Shown piece by piece: positions 1-9,120 of a stretch of DNA of 64,000 nt (its first letter is position 1; every line of letters starts with the position of its first letter). The stretch comes from Parvibaculum sp963696585. Its GTDB lineage: Bacteria > Pseudomonadota > Alphaproteobacteria > Parvibaculales > Parvibaculaceae. Below the pieces are notes generated by a model, which was given only the letters and a program-made list of their open reading frames with translations, was not told where the DNA came from and ran no database searches. Position numbers and translations under genes: made by a program. The stretch covers positions 1 through 64,000 of the forward strand of contig CAVOKW010000034.1 of NCBI GenBank assembly GCA_963696585.1, written 5' to 3'.

Positions 1-1342
1 CGCCCAGGCACCCCTTGGGACGATGTGCATTGCGCCAGCGCGACAACTCAAACACCTTGACCTTGTAGAGATCCTTGATCGGATTATAGCCGCCATTCAT
101 GTCGCCATAGATGGTGGCATAGCCTGCCGAAACTTCCGACTTGTTGCCGGTGGTCAGCAGCATCGAACCAAACTTGTTGGAAATTGCCATGAGGATGACG
201 CCACGCGAGCGCGACTGAAGATTTTCCTCCGTCGTGTCGCTCTGCGTGCCTTCAAACATTTTGCCGAGCGTGTCGAGAAACCCCGAGACTGGCGCTTCAA
301 TCGGCACGACATCGTAACGCACGCCCAGCGCCCTGGCGCAGGCTTGCGCATCAATCAGGCTTTCGCTCGATGTGTAGCGGTAAGGCAGCATGATGCAATG
401 AACCTTGTCGGGACCGAGCGCATCGCAGGCAATGGCGGCGACCAGAGCCGAGTCGATGCCGCCCGACAATCCCAGCACGACACCGGGGAAGCGGTTTTTC
501 TGCACATAGTCGCGCAGGCCCTGAACGACGGCGAGATAGATCGACTCCAGACCTTCCTCGACAGGCGCACGCAGCGAAGTGGCGCAGACCCAGCCGTTCG
601 GTTCCTTCGTCCAGTCAGTGACCAACACCTGCTCTTCCCAGGCGCTCATCTGCACGGCGAGGCTCAGATCGGCATTGAGCACAAAGCTCGCCCCGTCAAA
701 GACGAGTTCGTCCTGCCCGCCGATCTGGTTGACATAAGCGAGAGGCAAACCGCTCTCGTTGATGCGCGCAATGGCGAGCTGCTGGCGCGCTTCAAACTTG
801 GCGGCATCGAAGGGTGAACCATTGGGCACGAGCAACAATTCGGCGCCACTCTCTTCGAGGCATTCGATCACATCGGGATACCAGATATCCTCGCAGATCG
901 GCACGCCGATGCGGACACCGCGCAGGCTGAAGGGGCCGGGCATGGCGCCGGCGGCAAAAACGCGCGGCTCGTCAAAGACGCCATAATTTGGCAAATGCAC
1001 CTTGTAGCGCAGACCCTTGATTTCGCCACCATCAAGGCAGGCGACCGCATTATAGAGCTTGCCTTCTTCCACCCATGGCGTGCCGATGAGCATGGCGGGG
1101 CCGCCATCGGCGGTGAGCTTTGCCAGATCGGTCGTTGCGGCCATGGCGGCGCGCTGAAAGGCCGGCTTGAGCACCAGGTCTTCAGGCGGATAGCCCGTCA
1201 AAAAGAGCTCGCTGAAGACAATGATATCCGCGCCATCCAGCGCCGCGCTGCGGCGGGCTTCGACGGCTTTGGCAAAATTGCCCCTGATATCGCCCACAAC
1301 GGGGTTCATCTGGGCAAGCGCAATGCGGAGTTTGGCAGTCAT
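1..1342 (-). CDS. nadE: NAD+ synthase, glutamine-dependent (3' part outside window)
   Basis: Makes NAD+ from nicotinate adenine dinucleotide using ATP and ammonia released from glutamine. The reading frame starts at the ATG at 1342 and is still open at base 1, so the C-terminus is missing. The N-terminal half is a nitrilase-type glutaminase domain: the start reads MTAKLRIALAQMNPVVGD, followed by the Glu region FSELFLTGYPPEDL and the nucleophile Cys in VPICEDIWYP. The C-terminal half is the synthetase with the P-loop-like LGLSGGIDSALVAAI and the YRYTSSES and TTGNKSE segments. This two-domain layout is typical of bacterial glutamine-dependent NadE. No operon partner is visible, since the upstream gene runs the other way. 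Confident call. Confidence 0.95.
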   Translation of the reverse strand, partial: MTAKLRIALAQMNPVVGDIRGNFAKAVEARRSAALDGADIIVFSELFLTGYPPEDLVLKPAFQRAAMAATTDLAKLTADGGPAMLIGTPWVEEGKLYNAVACLDGGEIKGLRYKVHLPNYGVFDEPRVFAAGAMPGPFSLRGVRIGVPICEDIWYPDVIECLEESGAELLLVPNGSPFDAAKFEARQQLAIARINESGLPLAYVNQIGGQDELVFDGASFVLNADLSLAVQMSAWEEQVLVTDWTKEPNGWVCATSLRAPVEEGLESIYLAVVQGLRDYVQKNRFPGVVLGLSGGIDSALVAAIACDALGPDKVHCIMLPYRYTSSESLIDAQACARALGVRYDVVPIEAPVSGFLDTLGKMFEGTQSDTTEENLQSRSRGVILMAISNKFGSMLLTTGNKSEVSAGYATIYGDMNGGYNPIKDLYKVKVFELSRWRNAHRPKGCLG

Positions 1343-1679
1343 GAGATCCGGCCGCTCTTGAGGGTCTGAACGGTGTTTCTAGCGGCTGGCGGGGTTCGTC
1401 ACAATAGGCGCGTCAGTCAGGGGGAGCCGAGCCCTGCAAGTTCAGGCCAGGCTCGACGCCATAAAAGCAAAAGTGGGTCAGGGAGAAAAATCATGAAGGG
1501 TCTTGAAAACACACCCAAAGCCCTGATTGGATTACTTGCCGGTCACAATGTCGGGAAAAGGATTGTGCGCGTCGCCTGAACACAAAATGAATGCAATTCG
1601 ATGAAATTATTTGCCATCGGTGACGGAAACCGAGGCATTCTTCGTAGAATGTCAGGACGCAAGAGATGGACAAAACAGA
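1343..1679. other. Gap between nadE and macA
   Basis: A 337-base divergent intergenic stretch. It must hold promoters for nadE (minus) and macA (plus), but I cannot point to a convincing -35/-10 pair. The only coding-like content is a 28-codon open frame at 1493-1579 that resembles the end of an oxidoreductase and is listed separately. Confidence 0.5.
1493..1579 (+). pseudogene. Relic: C-terminus of a CurA-type NADP-dependent oxidoreductase
   Basis: A 28-codon frame that starts at an ATG with AGGGAG upstream and contains GLENTPKALIGLLAGHN followed by GKRIVRVA and a stop. This matches, from memory, the conserved C-terminal end of zinc-independent medium-chain oxidoreductases of the CurA/prostaglandin reductase family (consensus like GLENAPKALIGLLxGxNFGKxVVRV). 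The family is about 340 residues long and nothing upstream in this frame resembles the rest, so this is a leftover rather than a working enzyme. A second fragment of the same family lies at 6361-6459 on the other strand. An alternative is that the frame is now used as a short peptide, which I consider less likely. Confidence 0.55.
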
Positions 1680-2891
1680 ATGGCATTCGACGGCGCGGGC
1701 GCGATGACAGGCAACTTACCGGCAAGGGTACGCGAGCAACTCTCCCGGCGGCCTGTGCAGATCGGCCTGGCTGTCCTGCTTCTATTGGCGGGCAGTTGGT
1801 TCTATTTCGACGGCTCGTCGGAAAGTCAAACTCCCACGATCCAGACGGCAAACGTCTCCAAGGGCGATATTGAAGACAATGTGACCGCGCTTGGCTCGCT
1901 GCAACCGCTGGAATATGTGGATGTCGGCGCTCAGGTCTCCGGCCAGCTCAAGCATGTCCATGTCGATATTGGCGATCAGGTCGAAAAGGGAAAGCTGCTC
2001 GCCGAGATTGATCCGCTGGTCTATCAATCGCAGGTTGATTCAGACAATGCCCGCATTGCCGATCTCGAAGCGCAGCTGAAAAGCAAGCAGGCTGATCTGC
2101 ATCTTTATCAGTCGCAATATGTTCGCTACCGCGATTTGCTGAAGGGCAATGCCGTCAGCCGCGATCTTTACGATCAGGCGCTGAACAAGCTCGAAACAAC
2201 CAAGGCGGGCATCGACTCGCTCAAAGCGCAAATCTCGCAGCAGAAAGCCACCTTGTCTGGCAACATGGCGAACCTCAGCTATACCAAGATCTATGCGCCC
2301 ATGTCCGGTACCGTTGTCTCGCAGACAACGCAGGAAGGCCAGACAGTTGTTGCCAACCAGTCCGCGCCGACGATTGTGCGTATTGCCAATCTGGAAACCA
2401 TGACTGCGGAAGCGCAGGTCGCGGAAGCAGATGTGAACAAGCTCAAAGTCGGTATGGATGCCTATTTTACGACACTTGGCATGTCGGACAAGAAATGGCG
2501 CTCGACAGTGCGGCAGATACAGCCGACACCGACCATCGAGAACAATGTCGTGCTCTATAATGTGCTGCTTGATGTGAAGAATGAAAATAACCTGCTGCTG
2601 CCCGACATGACAGCACAGGTATTCTTCGTTGCCGGTGCCGCCAAGGATGCCCTGCTCGTGCCTATCGCCGCATTGCATGGTTCTTCGGGCAGGGGCTATA
2701 GCGTCACCGTCATCAAGGCTGGTGTCAGTGAAGAACGCAGCGTGACTGTTGGCGTCAAAAATCGCGTAAACGCTCAAATCCTCACAGGTTTGAGTGAAGG
2801 CGAGAGCATTGCAATAAGCGGGGGCAATCAATTGGCCAAGAAGAGCGGCTCAGGCGGCTCACGCGCCACGCGCATACCTATGCCCTTCTGA
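1680..2891 (+). CDS. macA: MacA-like periplasmic adaptor subunit of an ABC-type efflux pump
   Basis: Membrane-fusion protein linking an inner-membrane MacB transporter to an outer-membrane channel. From the ATG at 1680 it is 403 residues; a second ATG at 1704 and an upstream TTG at 1611 are possible, but the TTG start would add a segment unlike the family. One N-terminal membrane segment (IGLAVLLLLAGSWFYF) is followed by a lipoyl half (VGAQVSGQLKHVHVDIGDQV), a helical hairpin with coiled-coil character (IADLEAQLKSKQADLHLYQ), the second lipoyl half (IYAPMSGTVVS) and a beta-barrel domain. The stop overlaps the macB start (TGATG). The gene order adaptor, ABC/permease, outer-membrane factor is that of MacAB-TolC systems, which export macrolides, peptides or lipid-linked compounds; the substrate here is unknown. 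Confidence 0.88.
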   Translation: MAFDGAGAMTGNLPARVREQLSRRPVQIGLAVLLLLAGSWFYFDGSSESQTPTIQTANVSKGDIEDNVTALGSLQPLEYVDVGAQVSGQLKHVHVDIGDQVEKGKLLAEIDPLVYQSQVDSDNARIADLEAQLKSKQADLHLYQSQYVRYRDLLKGNAVSRDLYDQALNKLETTKAGIDSLKAQISQQKATLSGNMANLSYTKIYAPMSGTVVSQTTQEGQTVVANQSAPTIVRIANLETMTAEAQVAEADVNKLKVGMDAYFTTLGMSDKKWRSTVRQIQPTPTIENNVVLYNVLLDVKNENNLLLPDMTAQVFFVAGAAKDALLVPIAALHGSSGRGYSVTVIKAGVSEERSVTVGVKNRVNAQILTGLSEGESIAISGGNQLAKKSGSGGSRATRIPMPF

Positions 2892-4846
2892 TGGATGCTC
2901 AAATCATGACAGCGTCCCTCCCGCTGATCTCCATTGAAAATGTCAGCAAGGTCTATCACACAGGTGGCAGTGATGTGCGCGCGCTGGATGGCGTGAGCCT
3001 CACAATCCAGCGCGGTGAGTTTGTCGCCATTATCGGCCAGTCTGGTTCCGGAAAATCCACCCTCATGAATGTGCTTGGTTGTCTTGACCGCCCATCCTCC
3101 GGTAGCTATCGCGTGGCTGGCGTTGAGGTTGGTGATCTCACCAGTGATGAACTGGCGGCCTTGCGCTGCGATGTGTTCGGCTTTGTTTTCCAGCGTTACA
3201 ATTTGCTGAGCGAAATGACGGCAATCGAAAATGTCGAATTGCCCGCCATCTATGCCGGGACATCGCGTGCTGCAAGATTGGCGCGCGCCAAGTCGCTCAT
3301 TGCCCGTCTTGGGCTGGCATCACGAGGCGAGCATCGCCCGGGTGAACTTTCCGGCGGTCAGCAGCAACGTGTGTCGATTGCGCGTGCCTTGATGAATGGC
3401 GCCGAAGTCATTCTGGCGGACGAACCGACGGGTGCGCTGGACAGCCAGAGCGGTCGCGACGTCCTGGCGCTGCTCAAAGAACTGCATGATGAAGGCAACA
3501 CCATTATTCTCATCACGCATGATGCCGAAGTGGCCGCTCATGCCGAACGCGTGATCCAGCTGAGTGATGGCAAAGTCATCAGCGATCCCGGCACGCCTGC
3601 CCAATATCACGACAGTCACGTTTCCCCCATAGCCCGGTCGCATGGTGCAACGGTGTCGTCTGATATTTCCGAGGCCATGAAAATGGCCTTCCGCTCATTG
3701 CGTTCCAATATTTTCAGGACCGCCCTGACACTGCTCGGTGTTGTCATCGGTGTTGCGGCTGTGGTTGCCATGCTTGCGATTGGCAATGGCAGCAAAAACA
3801 ACATCATGACAAGCATTGAGTTGATGGGAACCAATCTCCTGATTGTGAGGCCCGGCGCGCCTGGCGTTCGCGGCTCGGGCGATATCGCAACCCTTACAGC
3901 GGAGGATGCATCGGCTATCGGCGAACTGCCGCATGTCGCCTCCCTCTCGCCAGAGCGCAGCGCGGCTGTCACCATGCGCTATGGCAATGCCGATTATGCC
4001 AGCCAGATTATCGGCACATGGTCGAGCTATGCCAATGTCAAGGAATGGCCAGCCCAGTCCGGTAGCTGGTTCACGGATGATGACGTGAGGGGCTATGCGC
4101 CCGTCGTCATGCTGGGACAGACAGTGGTGAATGGTCTTTTTCCCGATGGCGAAAATCCGATCGGCAGATATGTCCTGCTGAAAAACATTCCATTCGAGGT
4201 CATCGGTGTCCTGGAGAGCAAGGGTGCCACGGCTTTTGGCAGCGATCAGGACAGTGTCGCGCTGGTGCCGCTGACGACAGGTTTCATGCGGATATTCGGC
4301 CAGCAATATCTGGGCACAATATCCGTCAAGGTCGACGCGGCTGAAAATGTGGCTTCGACACAGGATGCCATTCGGTCGCTCTTGCTCAAGCGTCACAAAA
4401 CAGAAGATTTCCAGATCCGAAATACCAGCTCCATGATGGAAATGGCTGAGACGGCATCGAACACGCTCACCATCCTTCTGGGTTCGGTTGCCGCCATTTC
4501 GCTCCTTGTCGGTGGTATTGGCGTCATGAATATCATGCTTGTCAGCGTGACAGAGCGCACAAGAGAAATCGGCATTCGCATGGCCACGGGCGCACGCGAG
4601 ATGAACATTCTTCTGCAGTTCAATACCGAAGCCCTGGTGGTTTGCGGCATTGGCGGCGTGATCGGCATCATGCTGGGCATCATCACAGCGCTCGGCGTGA
4701 CGATGTTTGATGTCAAGGTGGCCATCACGCCTGCCCCGTCCGTCCTTGCCTTCTTTTGTGCGTTTGTTACGGGCTTGCTCTTTGGTTATTTGCCAGCGCG
4801 CAAGGCGGCCAAGCTCGACCCCGTCGTCGCTTTGTCGAGCGAATAG
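2891..4846 (+). CDS. macB: MacB-like ABC transporter, fused ATPase and permease
   Basis: Energises the tripartite pump from the inner membrane. At 651 residues it has the length of Escherichia coli MacB. The N-terminal ATPase shows Walker A GQSGSGKST (residues 49-57), the signature LSGGQQQR and Walker B ILADEPTGALD. After residue 250 comes a first membrane segment (ALTLLGVVIGVAAVVAMLAI), a periplasmic MacB core domain, and three C-terminal segments including the family block TERTREIGIRMATGA. Start codon overlaps the macA stop, indicating translational coupling, and the outer-membrane factor follows after 8 bases. MacB moves substrate from the periplasm by mechanotransmission rather than across the membrane; this is family knowledge. 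Confidence 0.92.
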   Translation: MDAQIMTASLPLISIENVSKVYHTGGSDVRALDGVSLTIQRGEFVAIIGQSGSGKSTLMNVLGCLDRPSSGSYRVAGVEVGDLTSDELAALRCDVFGFVFQRYNLLSEMTAIENVELPAIYAGTSRAARLARAKSLIARLGLASRGEHRPGELSGGQQQRVSIARALMNGAEVILADEPTGALDSQSGRDVLALLKELHDEGNTIILITHDAEVAAHAERVIQLSDGKVISDPGTPAQYHDSHVSPIARSHGATVSSDISEAMKMAFRSLRSNIFRTALTLLGVVIGVAAVVAMLAIGNGSKNNIMTSIELMGTNLLIVRPGAPGVRGSGDIATLTAEDASAIGELPHVASLSPERSAAVTMRYGNADYASQIIGTWSSYANVKEWPAQSGSWFTDDDVRGYAPVVMLGQTVVNGLFPDGENPIGRYVLLKNIPFEVIGVLESKGATAFGSDQDSVALVPLTTGFMRIFGQQYLGTISVKVDAAENVASTQDAIRSLLLKRHKTEDFQIRNTSSMMEMAETASNTLTILLGSVAAISLLVGGIGVMNIMLVSVTERTREIGIRMATGAREMNILLQFNTEALVVCGIGGVIGIMLGIITALGVTMFDVKVAITPAPSVLAFFCAFVTGLLFGYLPARKAAKLDPVVALSSE

Positions 4847-4854
4847 GATTTGCC

Positions 4855-6216
4855 ATGAAAATGATCATCCCCCGCCTTGGCGCCCTGCTGTTAGCCGTGT
4901 CACTCTCAGCCTGCTCGATGGTTCCTGAATATGCCGCACCCAATCCTGCCCTGCCCGCCAGTTATCAGGGCCCGGCTTCGATGTCGGGTGCCGATGCCGC
5001 CAGCGCGACGTGGTGGACCAGCTTCAAAAGCCCTGAACTTGACACCTTGATGACAAGTGCGCTCAAGGACAATCTCGATATTGCCGCTGCGCTTGCCCGT
5101 ATCGAACAATCGCGCGGGGCGTTGCGCAGTACGCGGGCTGATTATTATCCGCAGGCTGATCTATCAGGAAGTGCTTCTCGCGATCACAGCACGGCGAGCG
5201 GCAGTTCGCGCAGTGCCGGCGCATCGGCTTCACTCAGCTATGCACTGGACCCCTGGGGCCTGACACGAGCGCAATCACAATCGGCTTCGGCTTTACTGGA
5301 TGCGAGTGTCTATGACGCACATGCGACCTCGCTTCTCATCCAGTCGAATGTGGCAAGTACATATTTCACGCTGCTTAATCTCAAGGATCGTCTGGCCATT
5401 GCGCAAGACTCCCTGAAGGCGTCGCGGGACACGCTGAACCTGGTACAAAAGCGCTTTGATGCCGGGCTGGATAGTGGTCTCACGCTTGCCCAGCAACGCA
5501 GCAACATTGCATCCATTGAGGCCACCATTCCGGGCTTGCAGTCCTCGCTCAACAGCAGCCGAACCGCGCTCGCCATTCTGCTCGGTCTTGCACCGGAAGG
5601 CTTTGACGTGAAGGCCAAGGGTCTTGGGGACATTGTCATGCCGCAGATAGCAACCGGACAGCCTTCGCTTCTGCTGACGCGGCGTCCTGACATTCTGAAG
5701 GCGGAAGCCGATCTGCGTGCCGCCAATGCCGATATTGGCGCGGCGCGGGCCGCGTTTTTCCCGACAATCGATCTGGGTGCCACCATTGGCGAGCTGGCAA
5801 CATTTGGCGCTGCGCCTGTCACCAGCAATGGCCTGTCGGCGTCGCTTCTGGGCACGATTTTTTCGGCGGGCCGACTGGAAGGCAATCTTTCTGCCTCAAA
5901 AGCGCGGTATCAGGAACTCGCCGCCAATTATCAAAGTGCCGTGCTGACATCCCTCAAGGATGTTGAGGACGCTCTGGTCGATACTGATGCCACTCAGCGC
6001 CAGGAAACCGCGCAAGCGATGTCGGCAGAGGAAGCCTTCAAGGCCTATTGGCTGTCTCAGGAGAGTTTCAAGGCCGGACTGTCTGATTTCCTGTCCGTGC
6101 TGGACGCCCAGCGGAGTTGGCTCAGCGCACGCGACAGTGCCGCACAAGCTGCCCTTGGCAAATATGATGCTGCCGTCACGCTTTTTGTGGCCTTGGGCGG
6201 CGGCTGGGAGTCCTGA
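4855..6216 (+). CDS. Outer-membrane efflux lipoprotein, NodT/TolC family
   Basis: Outer-membrane channel of the pump. The ATG at 4855, eight bases after macB, gives 453 residues with a lipoprotein signal peptide ending in the lipobox LSAC (Cys about residue 18); an upstream in-frame start at 4756 would lie inside macB and lose the signal. The mature part carries the two repeated alpha-barrel halves of the family, with WWTSFKSPELD, LALARIEQSRG-type helices, LTRRPDILKAEADLRAANADIG-like text (the conserved RRPDI block) and a C-terminal VALGGGW. It completes a three-gene operon. The lipid-anchored NodT subtype is common in Proteobacteria. Confidence 0.9.
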   Translation: MKMIIPRLGALLLAVSLSACSMVPEYAAPNPALPASYQGPASMSGADAASATWWTSFKSPELDTLMTSALKDNLDIAAALARIEQSRGALRSTRADYYPQADLSGSASRDHSTASGSSRSAGASASLSYALDPWGLTRAQSQSASALLDASVYDAHATSLLIQSNVASTYFTLLNLKDRLAIAQDSLKASRDTLNLVQKRFDAGLDSGLTLAQQRSNIASIEATIPGLQSSLNSSRTALAILLGLAPEGFDVKAKGLGDIVMPQIATGQPSLLLTRRPDILKAEADLRAANADIGAARAAFFPTIDLGATIGELATFGAAPVTSNGLSASLLGTIFSAGRLEGNLSASKARYQELAANYQSAVLTSLKDVEDALVDTDATQRQETAQAMSAEEAFKAYWLSQESFKAGLSDFLSVLDAQRSWLSARDSAAQAALGKYDAAVTLFVALGGGWES

Positions 6217-6523
6217 ACAGCCGCGCTCAACGGCTTTTCCACACCTGAACCGCAATAGCGTGCTTACTCTCTCCCAAAGCAACAAACGCGACAGACAACA
6301 GCGCAGGGAGAAAACAATGCGTGATATTGTCTTGAAGAAAATCCGACTGAAGGCGCGCCCTCAGGGCATGCGAAACGTTCCGACTTTGAGGTCGCCGACC
6401 TTGAGCGCGGGATCATTTGACGCAACAACCTGACCGACAGCGCCATCTGAACTGGTATAGGATCGACCTGATCGACTTCCATGTGGCGGCAGGATTGCCT
6501 GCCGGGCGTTGTGAGGGTGTCTC
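6217..6523. other. Gap between the efflux operon and the P-type ATPase gene
   Basis: A 307-base non-coding stretch. On the plus strand a 38-codon frame with AGGGAG before its ATG (6317) resembles nothing and is mostly antisense to the minus-strand oxidoreductase relic at 6361-6459. I see no leader structure that I could call a Mg2+ sensor with confidence. Confidence 0.4.
6361..6459 (-). pseudogene. Relic: N-terminal third of a CurA-type oxidoreductase
   Basis: Minus-strand reading contains SSDGAVGQVVASNDPALKVG, then DLKVGTFRMP and a stop. It matches, from memory, the conserved MxGGAVGxVVASNDPxFKxGDxVxGxFGW segment near residues 60-100 of CurA/prostaglandin reductase type enzymes. The frame has no start and no further family sequence around it, so it is a fragment. 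Together with the C-terminal relic at 1493-1579, which lies on the opposite strand, it brackets the macAB-tolC operon. Confidence 0.5.
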
Positions 6524-9055
6524 GTGGAAAAGTTCTGGAGTCTTGCGCCTGATCTGGTTTTAGAAAAACTGTCAGGCGCGTCAGATGGCCTGGCCTCCCA
6601 GGAGGCCGAAGCCAGGCTGGCTGGATACGGACCCAATGCGCTGGATAAAAAGGACAAGGCTCATGCCGTCAAACTTTTCCTCCGGCAATTCAGCAGCCCT
6701 CTCGTCCTGATCCTGGTATTTGCCGCCGTCGTCGCCATCGCGATGAATGATTGGCTGGACGGCGGCGTCATCATTTTCATTCTCATCATTTCGGCAGCAC
6801 TCGGCTTTGTTCAGGAATATCGTGCTGCCAACCTGATCGAGGCGCTGCAAACCCGGTTGGCGCGCTATGCGCAGGTCATGCGTGATGGCGTTCAACAAAA
6901 GATCATGGTCCAGTTGCTGGTGCCAGGCGACATCGTCCTGCTGAGTGCCGGCAGCCTCGTCCCTGCGGATGGTCTGATCCTTGAGGCGAAAGACTTCTTT
7001 GTCAGTGAAGCCATCCTGACGGGCGAATCCCTGCCTGTCGAGAAACTGCCTGGCCCGTGTCCGGAATCGGCTCCGATCAGTCAGCGGACCAATGCCGTTT
7101 TCATGGGGACATCCGTGCGCAGCGGCACGGCGCGGATGCTCGTCGTCCATACGGGCAAGCACAGTCTTTATGGCGATATTTCGACCCGGCTAAGCCAACG
7201 TGCGCCCGAGACGGAATTTGAAAGGGGATTGCGCGACTTTGGCTATCTGCTGATGCAGGTCATGTTCGCCATGACCGTGGTGGTGTTTTCCGCCAATATC
7301 ATTCTCGCGCGCCCTGCCCTCGAATCCATCCTGTTTGCCATTGCGCTTGCTGTCGGCCTGTCGCCAGAGCTTTTGCCCGCCATCATCAGCATCATGCTGG
7401 CCAGCGGGGCCCGGCGCATGGCCGCCAAGGGATTGCTCGTCCGCCATCTCAGCGCCATCGAAAATCTCGGTGGCGTCAGCGTGTTCTGCACCGACAAGAC
7501 CGGCACATTGACGACCGGCGAGATGCAGCTGTCAGCTGCCATCGGGTTTGAGGGCAGCGTCTCGGATCGCACCCGCAGCCTCGCTATCCTCAATGCAAAA
7601 TTCCAGACCGGCATGGTCAATCCGCTCGATGAAGCCCTTCTGGCTGCCGAACCCGGCCAGACGAACGTGCTCGATCAGGCTGTGAAGCTGGACGAGATCC
7701 CTTATGATTTTTCACGCAAGCGGCTCGGCATTGTTGTCGGCCAGGCGCAGCAACGACTGCTGATCGTGAAAGGGGCGCTTGCATCCGTACTCGATGTCTG
7801 TGACCAGGTTCGCCTGACCCAAGGCGGGACAGCCCCGCTTGATGCCGCGCGCGCCGACATTGAAACAAGATTTGCAAATTGGGGACGTGAAGGTTACCGG
7901 GTGCTTGGCGTGGCCAGCCGCCCTGTCGATGCCAGGCCGCGATATGACATCGCTGATGAAACCGGTCTGATTTTTGAGGGTTTTCTGCTTTTCCAGGACC
8001 CGCCAAAACCTGGCATTGAGACAACCCTTGATCGACTTCGCCAGCTTGGCATTTCGATCAAGATCATTACCGGCGACAACCGGCATGTGTCACGGCATCT
8101 GGCCGAAGCCGTCGGCATCGCTTCACCCGTGATCGTTACCGGGGCCGAACTGGACGAAATGAATGAAGCGGCGCTCTGGAAACGTGCGCCTGAAATCGAT
8201 CTCTTTGTGGAAGTGGATCCGCAACAGAAAGAGCGCATCGTTCTGGCGCTGCGCAAGTCCCGTCTTGGCGTTGCCTATATGGGCGATGGGATCAATGACG
8301 CACCGGCCCTGCATGCAGCCGATGCCGCCATATCGGTTGAGGGCGCCGTTGATATAGCCAAGGAGGCGGCCGACTTTGTGATGCTTGAACATGATCTCAA
8401 TGTGATCCTGGCAGGCATTGAACTCAGCCGCACCACTTTTGCCAATTCCATGAAATATGTGCTGGCAACAATCAGCGCCAATTTCGGCAATATGCTGAGC
8501 ATGGCTATTGCCACATTGTTTCTGCCATTTCTGCCCATGCTTGCCTCGCAGATCCTGCTCAATAATCTGCTCGCAGACTTTCCGGCGATGACACTGACCA
8601 GCGACAGCGTGGATCGCGACCAGATTGAGCAGCCGCATCGATGGGACATCAAATCCATCCGGAAATTCATGGTCAGTTTTGGACTCCTCAGTACGGTTTT
8701 TGATCTTTTGACATTTGCCGTCCTGCTCTGGATGACCGGCTCGGATGCCGCCCCTTTCCGCACCGGCTGGTTCCTGGAGTCGCTCGCCACGCAGCTACTC
8801 GTGTTCCTGATCCTGCGAACGCGCGGATTTGCCCTGAAAAGTCGTCCCGGCACATTGCTGCTGATATCCACCCTCGCCGTGATCGGCTTTGCCTTCGCGC
8901 TGCCCTATCTGCCCCTTGCCGATCTGTTCGGGTTTGTGCCGCTGAACGCATCCGTCATCGGCTTCATTGCGGCCATCACGCTTGCCTATATTGCTTCGAC
9001 GGAAGTGATGAAGTTGTGGTTCTTCCGCTCATTGGCCAGGCAACAGGCCACGTAA
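6524..9055 (+). CDS. P-type ATPase, MgtA-like (type IIIB) Mg2+ importer
   Basis: Inner-membrane ATP-driven cation pump, probably Mg2+ uptake. GTG start at 6524 gives 843 residues, slightly shorter than MgtA (about 900). Visible in order: N-terminal regulatory segment, first hairpin of membrane helices (residues 57-95), actuator motif TGES (166-169), the M4 ion site PELLP (281-285), the phosphorylated Asp in DKTGTLT (324-330), nucleotide domain, MGDGINDAPAL and ISVEGAVDIAKEAADFVMLE, then a C-terminal block with FLPFLPM, QILLNNLLADFP and VDRDQIEQPHRWD that is characteristic of the IIIB subfamily. It is a single gene without an MgtC neighbour. Ca2+ pumps share parts of this layout, but the IIIB block favours Mg2+. 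Confidence 0.82.
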   Translation: MEKFWSLAPDLVLEKLSGASDGLASQEAEARLAGYGPNALDKKDKAHAVKLFLRQFSSPLVLILVFAAVVAIAMNDWLDGGVIIFILIISAALGFVQEYRAANLIEALQTRLARYAQVMRDGVQQKIMVQLLVPGDIVLLSAGSLVPADGLILEAKDFFVSEAILTGESLPVEKLPGPCPESAPISQRTNAVFMGTSVRSGTARMLVVHTGKHSLYGDISTRLSQRAPETEFERGLRDFGYLLMQVMFAMTVVVFSANIILARPALESILFAIALAVGLSPELLPAIISIMLASGARRMAAKGLLVRHLSAIENLGGVSVFCTDKTGTLTTGEMQLSAAIGFEGSVSDRTRSLAILNAKFQTGMVNPLDEALLAAEPGQTNVLDQAVKLDEIPYDFSRKRLGIVVGQAQQRLLIVKGALASVLDVCDQVRLTQGGTAPLDAARADIETRFANWGREGYRVLGVASRPVDARPRYDIADETGLIFEGFLLFQDPPKPGIETTLDRLRQLGISIKIITGDNRHVSRHLAEAVGIASPVIVTGAELDEMNEAALWKRAPEIDLFVEVDPQQKERIVLALRKSRLGVAYMGDGINDAPALHAADAAISVEGAVDIAKEAADFVMLEHDLNVILAGIELSRTTFANSMKYVLATISANFGNMLSMAIATLFLPFLPMLASQILLNNLLADFPAMTLTSDSVDRDQIEQPHRWDIKSIRKFMVSFGLLSTVFDLLTFAVLLWMTGSDAAPFRTGWFLESLATQLLVFLILRTRGFALKSRPGTLLLISTLAVIGFAFALPYLPLADLFGFVPLNASVIGFIAAITLAYIASTEVMKLWFFRSLARQQAT

Positions 9056-9072
9056 CCGTCGTGTGTCAAAAC

Positions 9073-9105
9073 AAAAGCCCGGCATTGCTGCCGGGCTTTT
9101 TTCTT
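9073..9105. terminator. Bidirectional intrinsic terminator
   Basis: A 12-bp perfect stem (AAAAGCCCGGCA / TGCCGGGCTTTT) with loop TTGC, followed by TTCTT on the plus strand and by a T-run on the minus strand. It sits between the convergent P-type ATPase and DAHP synthase genes and can serve both. Confidence 0.88.
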
Positions 9106-9120
9106 CAATCGGCGCCAGCC

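Noticed and set aside
1611..1679. TTG start extending macA by 23 codons
   Set aside because: The extension is polar, precedes the membrane anchor without purpose and lacks a ribosome site; the ATG at 1680 or 1704 is more natural.
6317..6433. 38-codon plus-strand frame with a good ribosome site before the P-type ATPase gene
   Set aside because: Most of it is antisense to the oxidoreductase relic and the product resembles nothing; probably chance, although a leader peptide cannot be fully excluded.
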